In this document: positions 16,612 to 24,921 of the stretch, piece after piece | Layout of the letters: each line of letters opens with the position of its first letter | How positions within the stretch are numbered: position 1 is the first letter of the stretch | Source: Myxococcus stipitatus | GTDB lineage: Bacteria > Myxococcota > Myxococcia > Myxococcales > Myxococcaceae | Length of the DNA stretch: 64,000 nucleotides | Reading direction: 5' to 3' | Assembly: GCF_038561935.1 (NCBI RefSeq) | Contig: NZ_CP102770.1 | Span: 8,866,001-8,930,000, forward strand | Notes under the pieces: generated by a model | What the model saw: the letters and a program-made list of their open reading frames with translations, nothing else | The model's database searches: none | What the model was told of the DNA's origin: nothing | Position numbers and translations under genes: made by a program

Positions 16612-17427
16612 TCAGCACAGCTCGGCGCGCCGCGCCTCCTCGGCGGCCTTGCGCAGCAGCTCCCCCGTCGTGGCGTCCGCGGGGAAGAACGACTCGATGG
16701 CCAGCTCCGACAAGGTGATGTCCATGGGCGTGCCGAACACCGTCGTCGTGCTGATGAACGACAGCACGCCCAGCCGCGTCCGCACGCGCAAGGGCACCAC
16801 CAGGCTGGTGAAGTCCGGCGCGTGCACCTCGGGCGCGCCACCACCGCCGCCCATCGCGCGAAGCTCCACGAGCAGCTCCGCCAGCTTCGCGTCCGCGGTG
16901 GCCGCCGCCTGACGCTGGAGCCGCGCCAGGATGTGCCCGCGCCACTGCTCCAGGTTGAGGATGTTCGGCGCCAGGCCCTGGGGGTGCAGGCTCAGGCGCA
17001 GCACGTTGAGGGGCGGCGTGAGCAGCTCCGCGGGGATGCCCTCCAACAGCAGGCCCACCGCGCGGTTCGCCGTGACGAGGTGCCAGTGCCGGTCCACCGC
17101 GAGCGCGGGGTACGGCTCGTGACCGGAGAGCACCAGCTCCACCGCCTCGCGCGCCGCCTTCATCTGCGGCTCCTCCAGCGAGTGCTCCGGATACGCGGGC
17201 GCGAAGCCCGCCGCCATCAAGAGGGCGTTGCGCTCGCGCAGCGGCACGTCCAGCTCCTCGGCCAGGTGCAGCAGCATGTCCCGGCTGGGCGAGGAGCGGC
17301 CCGTCTCCAGGAAGCTCACGTGACGCGCGGACACCTCCGCGCGCATCGCCAGGTCCAACTGACTCAAGCTGCGGCGCTGACGCCACTCCCGCAGCAACTC
17401 TCCCACCGGACGGCTCGGCATCATCAT
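16612..17427 (-). CDS. XRE-family regulator with MmyB-like sensor domain
   Basis: 271 residues. The Cro/C1-type HTH lies at about 8-62 (LSQLDLAMRAEVSARHVSFLETGRS is the family signature segment). The C-terminal domain (about 105-265; YPALAVDRHWHLVTANRA onwards) matches the MmyB-like ligand-binding domain, PAS-like in fold and thought to bind a fatty-acid-like ligand. Such regulators usually control an adjacent, often divergent, gene. Here the divergent partner is the small membrane protein at 17562, and an ATTAC-N7-GTAAT inverted repeat lies between them. The ATPase gene follows on the same strand. Confidence 0.9.
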   Translation of the reverse strand: MMMPSRPVGELLREWRQRRSLSQLDLAMRAEVSARHVSFLETGRSSPSRDMLLHLAEELDVPLRERNALLMAAGFAPAYPEHSLEEPQMKAAREAVELVLSGHEPYPALAVDRHWHLVTANRAVGLLLEGIPAELLTPPLNVLRLSLHPQGLAPNILNLEQWRGHILARLQRQAAATADAKLAELLVELRAMGGGGGAPEVHAPDFTSLVVPLRVRTRLGVLSFISTTTVFGTPMDITLSELAIESFFPADATTGELLRKAAEEARRAELC

Positions 17428-17462
17428 GTCCCGGACACTAGGAGCGCGGGGGAAGCGCGCCC

Positions 17463-17479
17463 ATTACCTCTGGCGTAAT
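17463..17479. promoter_or_regulatory. Inverted repeat ATTAC-N7-GTAAT, candidate XRE operator
   Basis: A 5-bp perfect inverted repeat spans 17 bases and lies 36 bp from the XRE start in the divergent region 17428-17561. Its size and symmetry suit a dimeric XRE regulator controlling itself and the small membrane gene. Confidence 0.45.
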
Positions 17480-17561
17480 CGACTTCAAATGCCCCGGCGC
17501 GCAATTTGTGTCCTCACACGGCGGCCGGATTCACCGGCGCCGGTCTCCCGAGGACACTTCC

Positions 17562-17966
17562 ATGAACGCCGTTCCCGCTTCGCGCACCCTGATGGGCCAC
17601 ATCCTCCTCGCCGACGGCGTCGCCAGCGGTGCCACCGGTGCGCTGATGTGCTTCGGCGCCGGCCCCCTGAGTGGACCGCTGGGGCTGGACGCCACGCTGC
17701 TCCGGGTCGCGGGTGGCGGCCTGCTGCCCTACGCCGCGCTGCTCGTCTTCTTCGCGCTGCGCCCGCTCGTCTCGCGCTCGCTCGTGAAGGCCCTCATCGC
17801 CATCAACGTGCTGTGGACGGTGGACAGCTTCGCGCTGCTCGCGTCGGGCTGGGTCCAGCCGACGGTGTGGGGCCAGGCCTTCGTCGTGTTCCAGGCCCTG
17901 GCGGTCGCCGTCTTCGCGGGCCTCCAGCTGATGGCCCTCAAGCAGGCCCGCCTGGTGCCGGCCTGA
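17562..17966 (+). CDS. Small four-helix membrane protein
   Basis: 134 residues from ATG 17562 (MNAVPASR), preceded by CGAGGA; the frame is open to 17508, but the extra residues are Arg-rich and unlikely. Four hydrophobic segments lie at about 10-32, 43-62, 70-90 and 98-118. No catalytic motif is visible and the family is not recognised. Its position opposite the XRE/MmyB regulator, with an inverted repeat between, suggests it is that regulator's target. Confidence 0.82.
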   Translation: MNAVPASRTLMGHILLADGVASGATGALMCFGAGPLSGPLGLDATLLRVAGGGLLPYAALLVFFALRPLVSRSLVKALIAINVLWTVDSFALLASGWVQPTVWGQAFVVFQALAVAVFAGLQLMALKQARLVPA

Positions 17967-18009
17967 GGCGCGGTGACGTCCCGCGGCTGGAGGCCGGCCC
18001 GCTCGTGAC

Positions 18010-18528
18010 TCAGAGCGCCTGGCGGACGGCTTCCAGCGCGGCGTCGTAGTCCGGCTCGCGCATCATCTCCGGGACGATTTCCCGGAAGACCACGCGGCCG
18101 TCCCGGCCCACCACGAAGGTGCTGCGCGCCAGCACTCCCAGCTCCTTCATGTACAGGCCGTACTTCCGCGCGAACTCGCGCTCCTTGTAGTCCGACAGCA
18201 CGGCGACGTTCTGAATCCCCTCCGCCGCGGTGAAGCGGTTGAGGGCGAAGGGCAGGTCCAGGCTCAGGTACCAGACCTTCACGTCCGGCCCCAGCCCCGT
18301 GGCCTGCTGGTTGAACATGCGCAGCTGCACCGCGCACACCTTGGTGTCCACGCTGGGCGCGACGCTCAGCACGACGACCTGGCCCTTCAGCTCCGACAAG
18401 CGGTGGGACTCGAAGAACCCCTTCCACGCGGTGAAGTCGGGCGCGACATCCCCCACCTGCACCTGCCCCTCCCCCTCCAGTGTCACCGGCTGTCCGCGGT
18501 AGGTGACCTGGTTCTTGAACTCCGCCAT
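18010..18528 (-). CDS. tpx: Thiol peroxidase (Tpx-type peroxiredoxin) lacking the resolving cysteine
   Basis: 172 residues, a typical Tpx length. The peroxidatic Cys65 sits in PSVDTKVCAVQ. The usual resolving cysteine in the DLPFAxxRFC motif is Thr100 (DLPFALNRFT), and Cys65 is the only cysteine in the protein. It should therefore reduce hydroperoxides by a one-cysteine cycle, recycled by an external thiol, instead of forming the normal intramolecular disulfide. It is the fourth gene of a leftward run, 14 bp after the ROK kinase gene, following an FMN reductase that might relate to redox balance. Confidence 0.93.
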   Translation of the reverse strand: MAEFKNQVTYRGQPVTLEGEGQVQVGDVAPDFTAWKGFFESHRLSELKGQVVVLSVAPSVDTKVCAVQLRMFNQQATGLGPDVKVWYLSLDLPFALNRFTAAEGIQNVAVLSDYKEREFARKYGLYMKELGVLARSTFVVGRDGRVVFREIVPEMMREPDYDAALEAVRQAL

Positions 18529-18542
18529 TCACGGCTCCTCTC

Positions 18543-19475
18543 TCACGCGGCCAGCAATGCCGCACCAATGAGGCCGCTGTCGTCGCCGAGCTCCGCGTCG
18601 GCGATGAGCAGCCCCTCACGGGACGTCTGGGACGCCCACGCCCGCACCCCCTCCAGCACCCGGCGGCGAATCCCAGGGCAGTGGTTCAACACCCCTCCCC
18701 CGAGGATGAGACGCGCGGGATTCAACACCGTCACCTGGTTGGCCACCGCCAACGCCAGGAAGTGCGCGGCCCGCTCATACACCTCTCGCGCCGCCGCGTC
18801 GCCTGCTTCCGCCGCCTGCTCCAACGTCACCGGCGTCAGCTTCGTGCCCTCGGCTCCCACCAGGTGGGCCAGTGCGGGCGAAGCTCCCGCATCCAGGAGC
18901 TCCCGCGCCTGGGCGATGAGGTTGTGCCCGCCCGTGTAGGCCTCCAGGCAGCCCTGCTCACCGCAGCCGCAGCGCCGACCTCCGGGCACCACCTTGACGT
19001 GGCCCAGCTCTCCCGCCACGCCGCCCGCGCCGTCCAGCAGCCGGCCGCCGGAGATGATGGCGCTGCCCACCCCCGAGCCCACGAACACCACCAGCAGGTC
19101 CTGCGCGCCCCGACCCGCGCCCACGTGCAATTCCCCCCACGCGGCGGCGGACAGGTCGTTGACCACCTTCACCGGCTGGCCCAGGCGGTCGGTGAGCAGC
19201 TGGCCCAGCGGCACGTTGCGCCAGCCCAGGTTGGGGGCCACCGACAGCACCCCCGAGTCCTTGTGAATCTGCGCGGCGGCCCCCACGCCACAGGCATCCA
19301 CGATGACACCCGCGGAGCGCACCGCCGCGGACGCCGCCTGGGCGATGGTCTCCACGACGCTGGAGGGGCTGCGCTCGGCCAGGGCCACCTTGGCCGAGGC
19401 GAGCATCTTCCCCGCCTCGTCCACCACGGCGGCACGAGCAAACGTCCCACCCAGGTCGATTCCAAGCGTTGCCAC
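18543..19475 (-). CDS. ROK-family sugar kinase, probably glucokinase
   Basis: 310 residues from GTG 19475, preceded by AAAGGA; the longer open frame to 19715 overlaps the previous gene and is rejected. An ATP-binding motif, LGIDLGGTF, begins the protein. Catalytic Asp lies in VVNDLSAAAWGE. The ROK zinc motif is GHVKVV followed by CGCGEQGCLEAYTGG. ROK kinases phosphorylate glucose, fructose or N-acetyl sugars, and the glucokinase subgroup fits best. It sits 14 bp after the FMN reductase gene and after PMM/PGM, so sugar phosphate entry and isomerisation are encoded together. Confidence 0.93.
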   Translation of the reverse strand: MATLGIDLGGTFARAAVVDEAGKMLASAKVALAERSPSSVVETIAQAASAAVRSAGVIVDACGVGAAAQIHKDSGVLSVAPNLGWRNVPLGQLLTDRLGQPVKVVNDLSAAAWGELHVGAGRGAQDLLVVFVGSGVGSAIISGGRLLDGAGGVAGELGHVKVVPGGRRCGCGEQGCLEAYTGGHNLIAQARELLDAGASPALAHLVGAEGTKLTPVTLEQAAEAGDAAAREVYERAAHFLALAVANQVTVLNPARLILGGGVLNHCPGIRRRVLEGVRAWASQTSREGLLIADAELGDDSGLIGAALLAA

Positions 19476-19489
19476 GGCGATGTCCTTTC

Positions 19490-20041
19490 TCAGCCCTTCA
19501 CCCGCTCCACCAACTCCGAGACCAGCGCGTCCACTTCCCGCTGCCGGGCCGGGTCCTTCAGCGCGCCCTCGGGCGTGAAGGCCTCCGAGGCTCGCGCCAC
19601 GTGCATCTGGGTGGGCAGCACCAGCGCCCCCGTCGAGGACAACACCTGACGCAGGTGCGGCTGCATGCGCGCGGTGCCGAAGGGGCCGGGAGTCGCGCCC
19701 ATGATGGCGGCCCACTTCCCCTGGAAGCGCCGGCCCGGCGCGCGGGAGGCCCAGTCGATGGCGTTCTTCAGGCCGCCGGGAATGGACGAGTTGTACTCCG
19801 GGCTGGAGATGAGGAAGCCCTGCGCTTGCGCCACGCGCTCGCGCAGCTCCACCACGGACGCGGGAAGCCCTTGCGCCTCCACGTCCCCATCGTAGATGGG
19901 GAGGTTCAGGAGCTTCAGGTCCAGGACGTCCACGTCCGCGCCCAGCTCCCGCGCCTTCGCGACCCCGACCGCCAGCAGATGCCTGTTGAAGCCATCCGTG
20001 CGGAGCGTCCCGCTGATGGCCAGGATGCGAGGCGCGGTCAT
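19490..20041 (-). CDS. NADPH-dependent FMN reductase family protein
   Basis: 183 residues from ATG 20041; the ATG lies 1 base after the PMM stop with GGAGG inside the PMM end as ribosome site. Flavodoxin-like fold: ILAISGTLRTDGFNRHLL (FMN phosphate loop), LPIYDGD, and SSPEYNSSIPGGLKNAIDW, the classic family signature. It reduces free FMN or quinones and azo compounds with NAD(P)H. It is tightly coupled to PMM and the ROK kinase, so all are probably one transcript with tpx. Confidence 0.93.
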   Translation of the reverse strand: MTAPRILAISGTLRTDGFNRHLLAVGVAKARELGADVDVLDLKLLNLPIYDGDVEAQGLPASVVELRERVAQAQGFLISSPEYNSSIPGGLKNAIDWASRAPGRRFQGKWAAIMGATPGPFGTARMQPHLRQVLSSTGALVLPTQMHVARASEAFTPEGALKDPARQREVDALVSELVERVKG

Positions 20042-20042
20042 G

Positions 20043-21413
20043 TCACCCTCCGACTTCGCGCTGGACGCGAGCAACGGTGCCTTCGATGAGCGCCTGAATC
20101 TCCTTCAAGCGCTCGGGAGTGTTGGCCTCGAAGCGGAGCACCAGGATGGGCTGCGTGTTGGAGGCGCGAATCAGGCCCCAGCCATCCGGGAACGTCACGC
20201 GCACGCCGTCCACGTCGATGATGTCGTGGCCCGCGGCGCGCAGCCACTCGGTGGCGCGCTTGACCATCTCGAACTTCTTCTCTTCCTTCGTCTCGAAGCG
20301 CAGCTCGGGGCTGGCGAAGGTCTTCGGCACGTCGGCGAGCAGCTCGGAGAGCTTCTGCTTCTCGTGGGTGAGGATCTCCAAGAGGCGCGCGGACGAGTAC
20401 ACCGCGTCGTCGAAGCCGTAGTAGCGGTTCTTGAAGAAGATGTGGCCGCTCATCTCTCCGGCCAGCTCCGCGTGCTCCTCCTTCATCTTCGCCTTGATGA
20501 GCGAGTGGCCCGCCTTCCACATCACCGGCTTGCCGCCGCGCTGGGCGATGTCGTCGTACAGCGTGTAGCTGCACTTCACCTCGCCGACGATGGCCGCGCC
20601 CGGGCTGTCCTTCAGCACGTAGCGGCTGAAGAGGACCATGAGCTGGTCGCCCCAGAGGATGTTGCCCTGGTCGTCGATGACGCCGATGCGGTCGCTGTCG
20701 CCGTCATAGGCGATGCCGACCTCGGCCTTCTCGCGCTTCACCGCGGCGATGAGGTCCTGGAGGTTCTCCACCACGGTGGGGTCCGGGTGGTGGTTGGGGA
20801 ACGTCGCGTCCATCTCGCAGAACAGGGGCACCACGTCGAAGCCCATGCTCTCGAAGAGGGGGACGGCGATGGCGCCACCGGTGCCGTTGCCCGCGTCGAT
20901 GACGATGCGCATCCCCTTGCGGCCCACCTTCACCGTCTGCCGGACGAAGTGGTTGTAGGGGGTGATGATGTCGAAGGGGGTGACGGTGCCGCGCGTGGCG
21001 GAGACCTCGAAGTCCCCGGCCTCGATGAGCTTGCGCAGCGCCTGGATTTCGTGGCTGTGGAAGGTGGTCTTCCCGGCGCCAATCTTGAAGCCGTTGTACT
21101 CCGGCGGGTTGTGGCTGCCGGTAATCATGGCCAGGCCATCCACCGGCAGGGTGTTGGCGGCGAAGTACGTGAGCGGCGTGGGCACCACGCCCACGTCGTA
21201 GACATTCAGGCCGGTGGACGTCAGGCCGGCACAGAGCGAGTCGCGGAACCGGGTGGACGACTCACGGCAGTCGCGGCCCACGGCGATGAAGCGGCCGCCC
21301 TTGCGCCGGATGATGGTGCCCAGGCCCTTGCCCAAGAGCTCCACCACCTCGGCCGTGAGGTCTTTGTCGACCAGACCCCGGATGTCGTACTCGCGGAAGA
21401 TATGCGCGTTCAT
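20043..21413 (-). CDS. Phosphomannomutase/phosphoglucomutase
   Basis: 456 residues from ATG 21413 (MNAHIFREYDIRG). The alpha-D-phosphohexomutase motifs are all present: the phosphoserine loop TGSHNP (Ser100), the metal site DGDSDR, the sugar-binding GEMSGH and the phosphate loop RASNTQP. It interconverts mannose- or glucose-6-phosphate and the 1-phosphates; length and the DIRG start are of the AlgC/ManB type. Together with the ManC-type enzyme at 23735 it would make GDP-mannose for surface polysaccharide. First gene of the four-gene leftward operon; 197 bp of upstream DNA (21414-21610) show no clear motif. Confidence 0.95.
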   Translation of the reverse strand: MNAHIFREYDIRGLVDKDLTAEVVELLGKGLGTIIRRKGGRFIAVGRDCRESSTRFRDSLCAGLTSTGLNVYDVGVVPTPLTYFAANTLPVDGLAMITGSHNPPEYNGFKIGAGKTTFHSHEIQALRKLIEAGDFEVSATRGTVTPFDIITPYNHFVRQTVKVGRKGMRIVIDAGNGTGGAIAVPLFESMGFDVVPLFCEMDATFPNHHPDPTVVENLQDLIAAVKREKAEVGIAYDGDSDRIGVIDDQGNILWGDQLMVLFSRYVLKDSPGAAIVGEVKCSYTLYDDIAQRGGKPVMWKAGHSLIKAKMKEEHAELAGEMSGHIFFKNRYYGFDDAVYSSARLLEILTHEKQKLSELLADVPKTFASPELRFETKEEKKFEMVKRATEWLRAAGHDIIDVDGVRVTFPDGWGLIRASNTQPILVLRFEANTPERLKEIQALIEGTVARVQREVGG

Positions 21414-21610
21414 TGAAGGTGTCCCCGCCCTCCAAGGCATCCGAGGGCATGACGAAGGGCGGCGGACTCTACACGAGCGCCGGCCTTCCCGGCACCCGGC
21501 GAGGGGGACTCGCGCCCCGCGGAACAGGACACCGTCCGGGACTCAGCAAGTCCCTGGGGTGCCAATCAACCCCTGGTTGTGCCTGCCTGTCGGACAGTCG
21601 TCGAAGCGGC

Positions 21611-23539
21611 TCAGGGTGTCGCGGTGGCGACGGACGGCATGACGCCAGAGGGGCGCGTCCGCCCGCGCAGCGCCTGGTAGCGCCTCAGCCAGGAGACGTT
21701 GAGGGGGTCCAGCAGGAGCGCCTCGGCGTAGTGGGCCAGCGCGGCGGCCCACGACTGGCGGGTCTCCAGCGCGTGGCCCTGGGTGAAGAGCGCCTTCGCG
21801 CGAGTCTCCGCGAGCGGGCGGGCGGAGAGGAAGGTCTGGCGGAGGGACTCGGCGTGCTCCTGGGACAGGCCCGCGTCGAGGCAGCACACGACACCCGCGA
21901 GGTTGCCCCGCGCGGCATCGACGCCCGCGCGCGACGTGGGCTCACTCAAGGTGCGGTGGGCGGCCTCCACGCGGCGCAGGAGGGTCTCCAAGGCCTGGCG
22001 CTGTCCCTCGGGCAAGGAGCGCTGACGGAACTGGCTCAGGTGACGCACCGTGGAGAGCGCGCGGCGGCGCACCTGCTCGAAGTCCTCATAAGGCAGGGCG
22101 CCCAGCAAGGCGTAGGGGTCCTTCTCCACGCCGGCCGCGCGCACCAGGAGCCACGCCAGCTCCGCGTCGGGCACGGGCTCCGCGTCCGGCGCCGCGCGGA
22201 CACGGCCCACGCCCAGCGCATGGGCCAGGAGGTCTCGCGCCGACTCGCCCGCGAACTGGACATAGAGCCCCGAGGCGCCGCCCCAGCCCCGCGCCTCCTC
22301 GCTCGTGACGTGGCGGACGACGTCGCAGTCCCCCACCACCTGGCGCTTGCCGAGCATCAGCTCCACGGGGAGCTGCGAGGCCAGCGGCGGTAACGGCCCC
22401 GCCCACGCGGCGAAGAAGCCCTCCACCGTCACGTCGCCCACGCGCACGGGGACGAACTCCGCATCCGGCGCGAGGCCCAGCCGGACACACAGCCCCGTGG
22501 GGGCCTCCATCCGCGGCGCGGTGGCCTCCGGCGGCATTCCGACGGGCGCCTCCTCCTCCTGCCGTGACGCGGAGGCCGCCTCTCGCAGCGCCGCGTGCAT
22601 CGGCGTCGCTCCGTCCTCGGGCAGCACGTCTCCGAAGATGGAGACAGCGCCCCTCGACGTGCGCGTCCGCGCCGTCGCCCTCCCCACCCCTTCGAGCAGC
22701 GCCTCGCGGAACGCGCGTGCATCCTCGAACCGCTCCTCCGGACGCTCCGCCAGCGCGCGCAGCAACACCGCCGAGAGCGCGGGCTGCACACGCGGCTCCA
22801 ACACGTGGGGCTCCACCGGAGACATGGCCCCCACGCGCCCGAACCCGAACGGCAGCCGCCCCGTCCCGAGCAGGTACCCCACCACCCCCAGCGCATACAC
22901 ATCCGTGCGCGCATCCACCGCGAGCCCCGCCCACTGCTCGGGCGCGAGGAACGACGGCGAGCCCACCACCATCCCGCACGCGCGCTCCCTCGGCGTGAGC
23001 CTCGCGGACAGCACCGCGCGACTCCCGAAGCCGAGCACCTTCACCCGCCGCTCCCCCCGCGTGAGCCGCAGGCACTCCGTCGACAACCCGCCGTGCACCA
23101 GCCCGCGCGCATGCGCCGCCTCCAGCGCCTCCAGCACCTGCGCCAGCAACCCCACGACCTCTCCGGGCGGAAGCGGAACGGGCAGGCGCGTGAAGTCCTC
23201 GCCCTCCACGTACTCCATCAACAAGCACGGCAGCCCCTGGGGCCCCGGGCGCGCATCCAACACCCGCGCCACATGGCGATGCCGCAAGCCGCGCAGCCGC
23301 CGAGCCTCCTCGAGGAACGCGGCCCTCACCAACGGCCGCGCCGCCAGCCTCGGGTGCAGCACCTTCACCGCGAAGAGGTGCCCCGAAGGCCCATGCTCCG
23401 CGCGATACACCGTGCCGAGCGGCCCCGAGCCCACGGCCTCCCGCAGCACCAGCGGCCCGTGGTGCTGCCCCTCCAGAGACGGAACCTCGGGGCACCTGGT
23501 GCCCACCGGATGCTCCACCGCGCAGTGTCCGCATGCCAT
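21611..23539 (-). CDS. Ser/Thr-kinase-like pseudokinase with C-terminal J-like/TPR region
   Basis: 642 residues. A Cys/His cluster (Cys3, Cys6, His10, Cys16) opens the protein. A protein-kinase fold covers about 30-290: glycine loop GSGPLGTVY, ATP lysine in FAVKV (Lys59), APE in FLAPEQW and the F-helix Asp in DARTDVYALG. The catalytic HRD is HGG (149-151), the metal Asn is Cys156 and DFG is GFG (170-172), so catalytic and metal-binding Asp are both lost. The C-terminal part (about 440-640) starts DPYALLGALP, like a J-domain, then has TPR-like helices. Probably a scaffold or allosteric partner. It lies between PMM and ManC. Confidence 0.9.
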   Translation of the reverse strand: MACGHCAVEHPVGTRCPEVPSLEGQHHGPLVLREAVGSGPLGTVYRAEHGPSGHLFAVKVLHPRLAARPLVRAAFLEEARRLRGLRHRHVARVLDARPGPQGLPCLLMEYVEGEDFTRLPVPLPPGEVVGLLAQVLEALEAAHARGLVHGGLSTECLRLTRGERRVKVLGFGSRAVLSARLTPRERACGMVVGSPSFLAPEQWAGLAVDARTDVYALGVVGYLLGTGRLPFGFGRVGAMSPVEPHVLEPRVQPALSAVLLRALAERPEERFEDARAFREALLEGVGRATARTRTSRGAVSIFGDVLPEDGATPMHAALREAASASRQEEEAPVGMPPEATAPRMEAPTGLCVRLGLAPDAEFVPVRVGDVTVEGFFAAWAGPLPPLASQLPVELMLGKRQVVGDCDVVRHVTSEEARGWGGASGLYVQFAGESARDLLAHALGVGRVRAAPDAEPVPDAELAWLLVRAAGVEKDPYALLGALPYEDFEQVRRRALSTVRHLSQFRQRSLPEGQRQALETLLRRVEAAHRTLSEPTSRAGVDAARGNLAGVVCCLDAGLSQEHAESLRQTFLSARPLAETRAKALFTQGHALETRQSWAAALAHYAEALLLDPLNVSWLRRYQALRGRTRPSGVMPSVATATP

Positions 23540-23734
23540 GTCGCCACCGCTTCTGTCGCCCCGGCATGGGGCGGATGGCGGCGACTCTGCAACCCGCGTG
23601 CTTCCCCGGCTTCGTCGAGAACCCGACAGGACAACCTCCCGCCAGGACCAGAACCCTGAGAAAGCCGCGACCCGGAGACGGAAAAACTTTCAGCCCCCAG
23701 GTCGGAACTTTCTCCAGCGCACACCCCGCGCGGA

Positions 23735-24799
23735 CTACAGGTACTTCTGGAGCTTCCTCGCCTTGAGCGCCTCGACGACCTTGCGCACGTCCTGGCTCTT
23801 CTCACGGGGAACCACGAGCACCGCGTCCCCGGAGTCCACCACCACCACGTCCTTGAGCCCCACCACCGACAGCGGGCGTTTGTCCGCGAGCACCACGCAG
23901 CCCTGACAGTCCACCACCACGGCCAGGTCGCCGGAGATGACGTTGCCGTTCGCATCCGCGGGGCGCACCTCGGGAATCGCCGCGAACGAGCCCACGTCGG
24001 ACCAGCCGAAGTCCCCCGGCAGCACCGCGATGTTGGACGCCTTCTCCATCACGCCGTAGTCGATGGAGAGGGAGGGCAGCTTGGGGAACACCTTCTTCAG
24101 CACCGACGCGTAGGTGCGCTTGCCCACCGTCTTGCGCAGCGCCTCCAGGCCCTTCTTCATCTCCGGCATGTGCTGCGCGAAGGCGGCCAGGATGACGTCC
24201 GCGCGGAAGACGAAGATGCCGCCGTTCCACAGGTACTCCCCCGAGGACACATAGCCCCGGGCCGTCTCCACGTCGGGCTTCTCCTTGAACGCCTTCACCG
24301 CCCGGCCGCCGCCCTCCAGCGCGCCGCCCACCTGGATGTAGCCGTAGCCCGTCTCGGGGCGGTTGGGCTGGATGCCCAGCGTGACGATGTGCCCGCCCTC
24401 CGCGATGCGCGCGGCCTCCGCCAGCGTGCGCTTGAAGCCGGGCACGTCCGCGACGTGGTGGTCCGAGGGCAGCACCACCATGACGCCTTCGGGGTCCCGG
24501 GCCGCGACGTGGAGGGCCGCCAGCGCGATGGCGGGCGCGGTGTTGCGCGCCACGGGCTCCACCAGCAGGTTCCCCTTGGGCAGCCCCTTCACCAGCTTCG
24601 CCGCCGCCTTCGCGTGCAGCGGGCCGCACACGATGAAGGTGTTCTTCACCGTCGACAGGCCCTTGAGGCGCGCGGCGGTGTCGGTGATGAGCGGCTGCTT
24701 CGAGGCCAACGGCAGGAACTGCTTGGGGCGCGCCTGACGGGACAGGGGCCAGAAACGGGTGCCGGAACCACCAGCCATGATGACGGGGTAGAGGGCCAT
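23735..24799 (-). CDS. manC: Mannose-1-phosphate guanylyltransferase (ManC type)
   Basis: 354 residues from ATG 24799 (MALYPVIMAGGSGTRFWPLSR). The nucleotidyltransferase loop GGSGTRFWPLSR and PKQFLPL are diagnostic for mannose-1-phosphate guanylyltransferases; VEPVARNTAPAIALAA and FKEKPD (sugar-binding Lys) and NGGIFVFRAD agree. It makes GDP-mannose from Man-1-P and GTP. It lacks the C-terminal isomerase domain found in bifunctional enzymes. The frame is open to 24955 but no start is better than 24799. It is divergent from the SGNH/MBOAT pair, linking sugar-nucleotide supply to surface-glycan acylation. Confidence 0.94.
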   Translation of the reverse strand: MALYPVIMAGGSGTRFWPLSRQARPKQFLPLASKQPLITDTAARLKGLSTVKNTFIVCGPLHAKAAAKLVKGLPKGNLLVEPVARNTAPAIALAALHVAARDPEGVMVVLPSDHHVADVPGFKRTLAEAARIAEGGHIVTLGIQPNRPETGYGYIQVGGALEGGGRAVKAFKEKPDVETARGYVSSGEYLWNGGIFVFRADVILAAFAQHMPEMKKGLEALRKTVGKRTYASVLKKVFPKLPSLSIDYGVMEKASNIAVLPGDFGWSDVGSFAAIPEVRPADANGNVISGDLAVVVDCQGCVVLADKRPLSVVGLKDVVVVDSGDAVLVVPREKSQDVRKVVEALKARKLQKYL

Positions 24800-24921
24800 G
24801 CGGGGTACGACTCCTGCGAGTGCCGGTTCGTCGCCGGCGGGAGGCGCCAGGGTCTTCCCCCGGCGTGAATGGCGGCGCACCATACCGTTTCGGCCTTTTC
24901 GGGAAAGAGGGAGCCCGCCCC

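Noticed and set aside
18543..19715. Longer ROK kinase start at 19715
   Set aside because: It would overlap most of the C-terminal part of the FMN reductase gene; GTG 19475 has a ribosome site and the proper LGIDLGGTF start.
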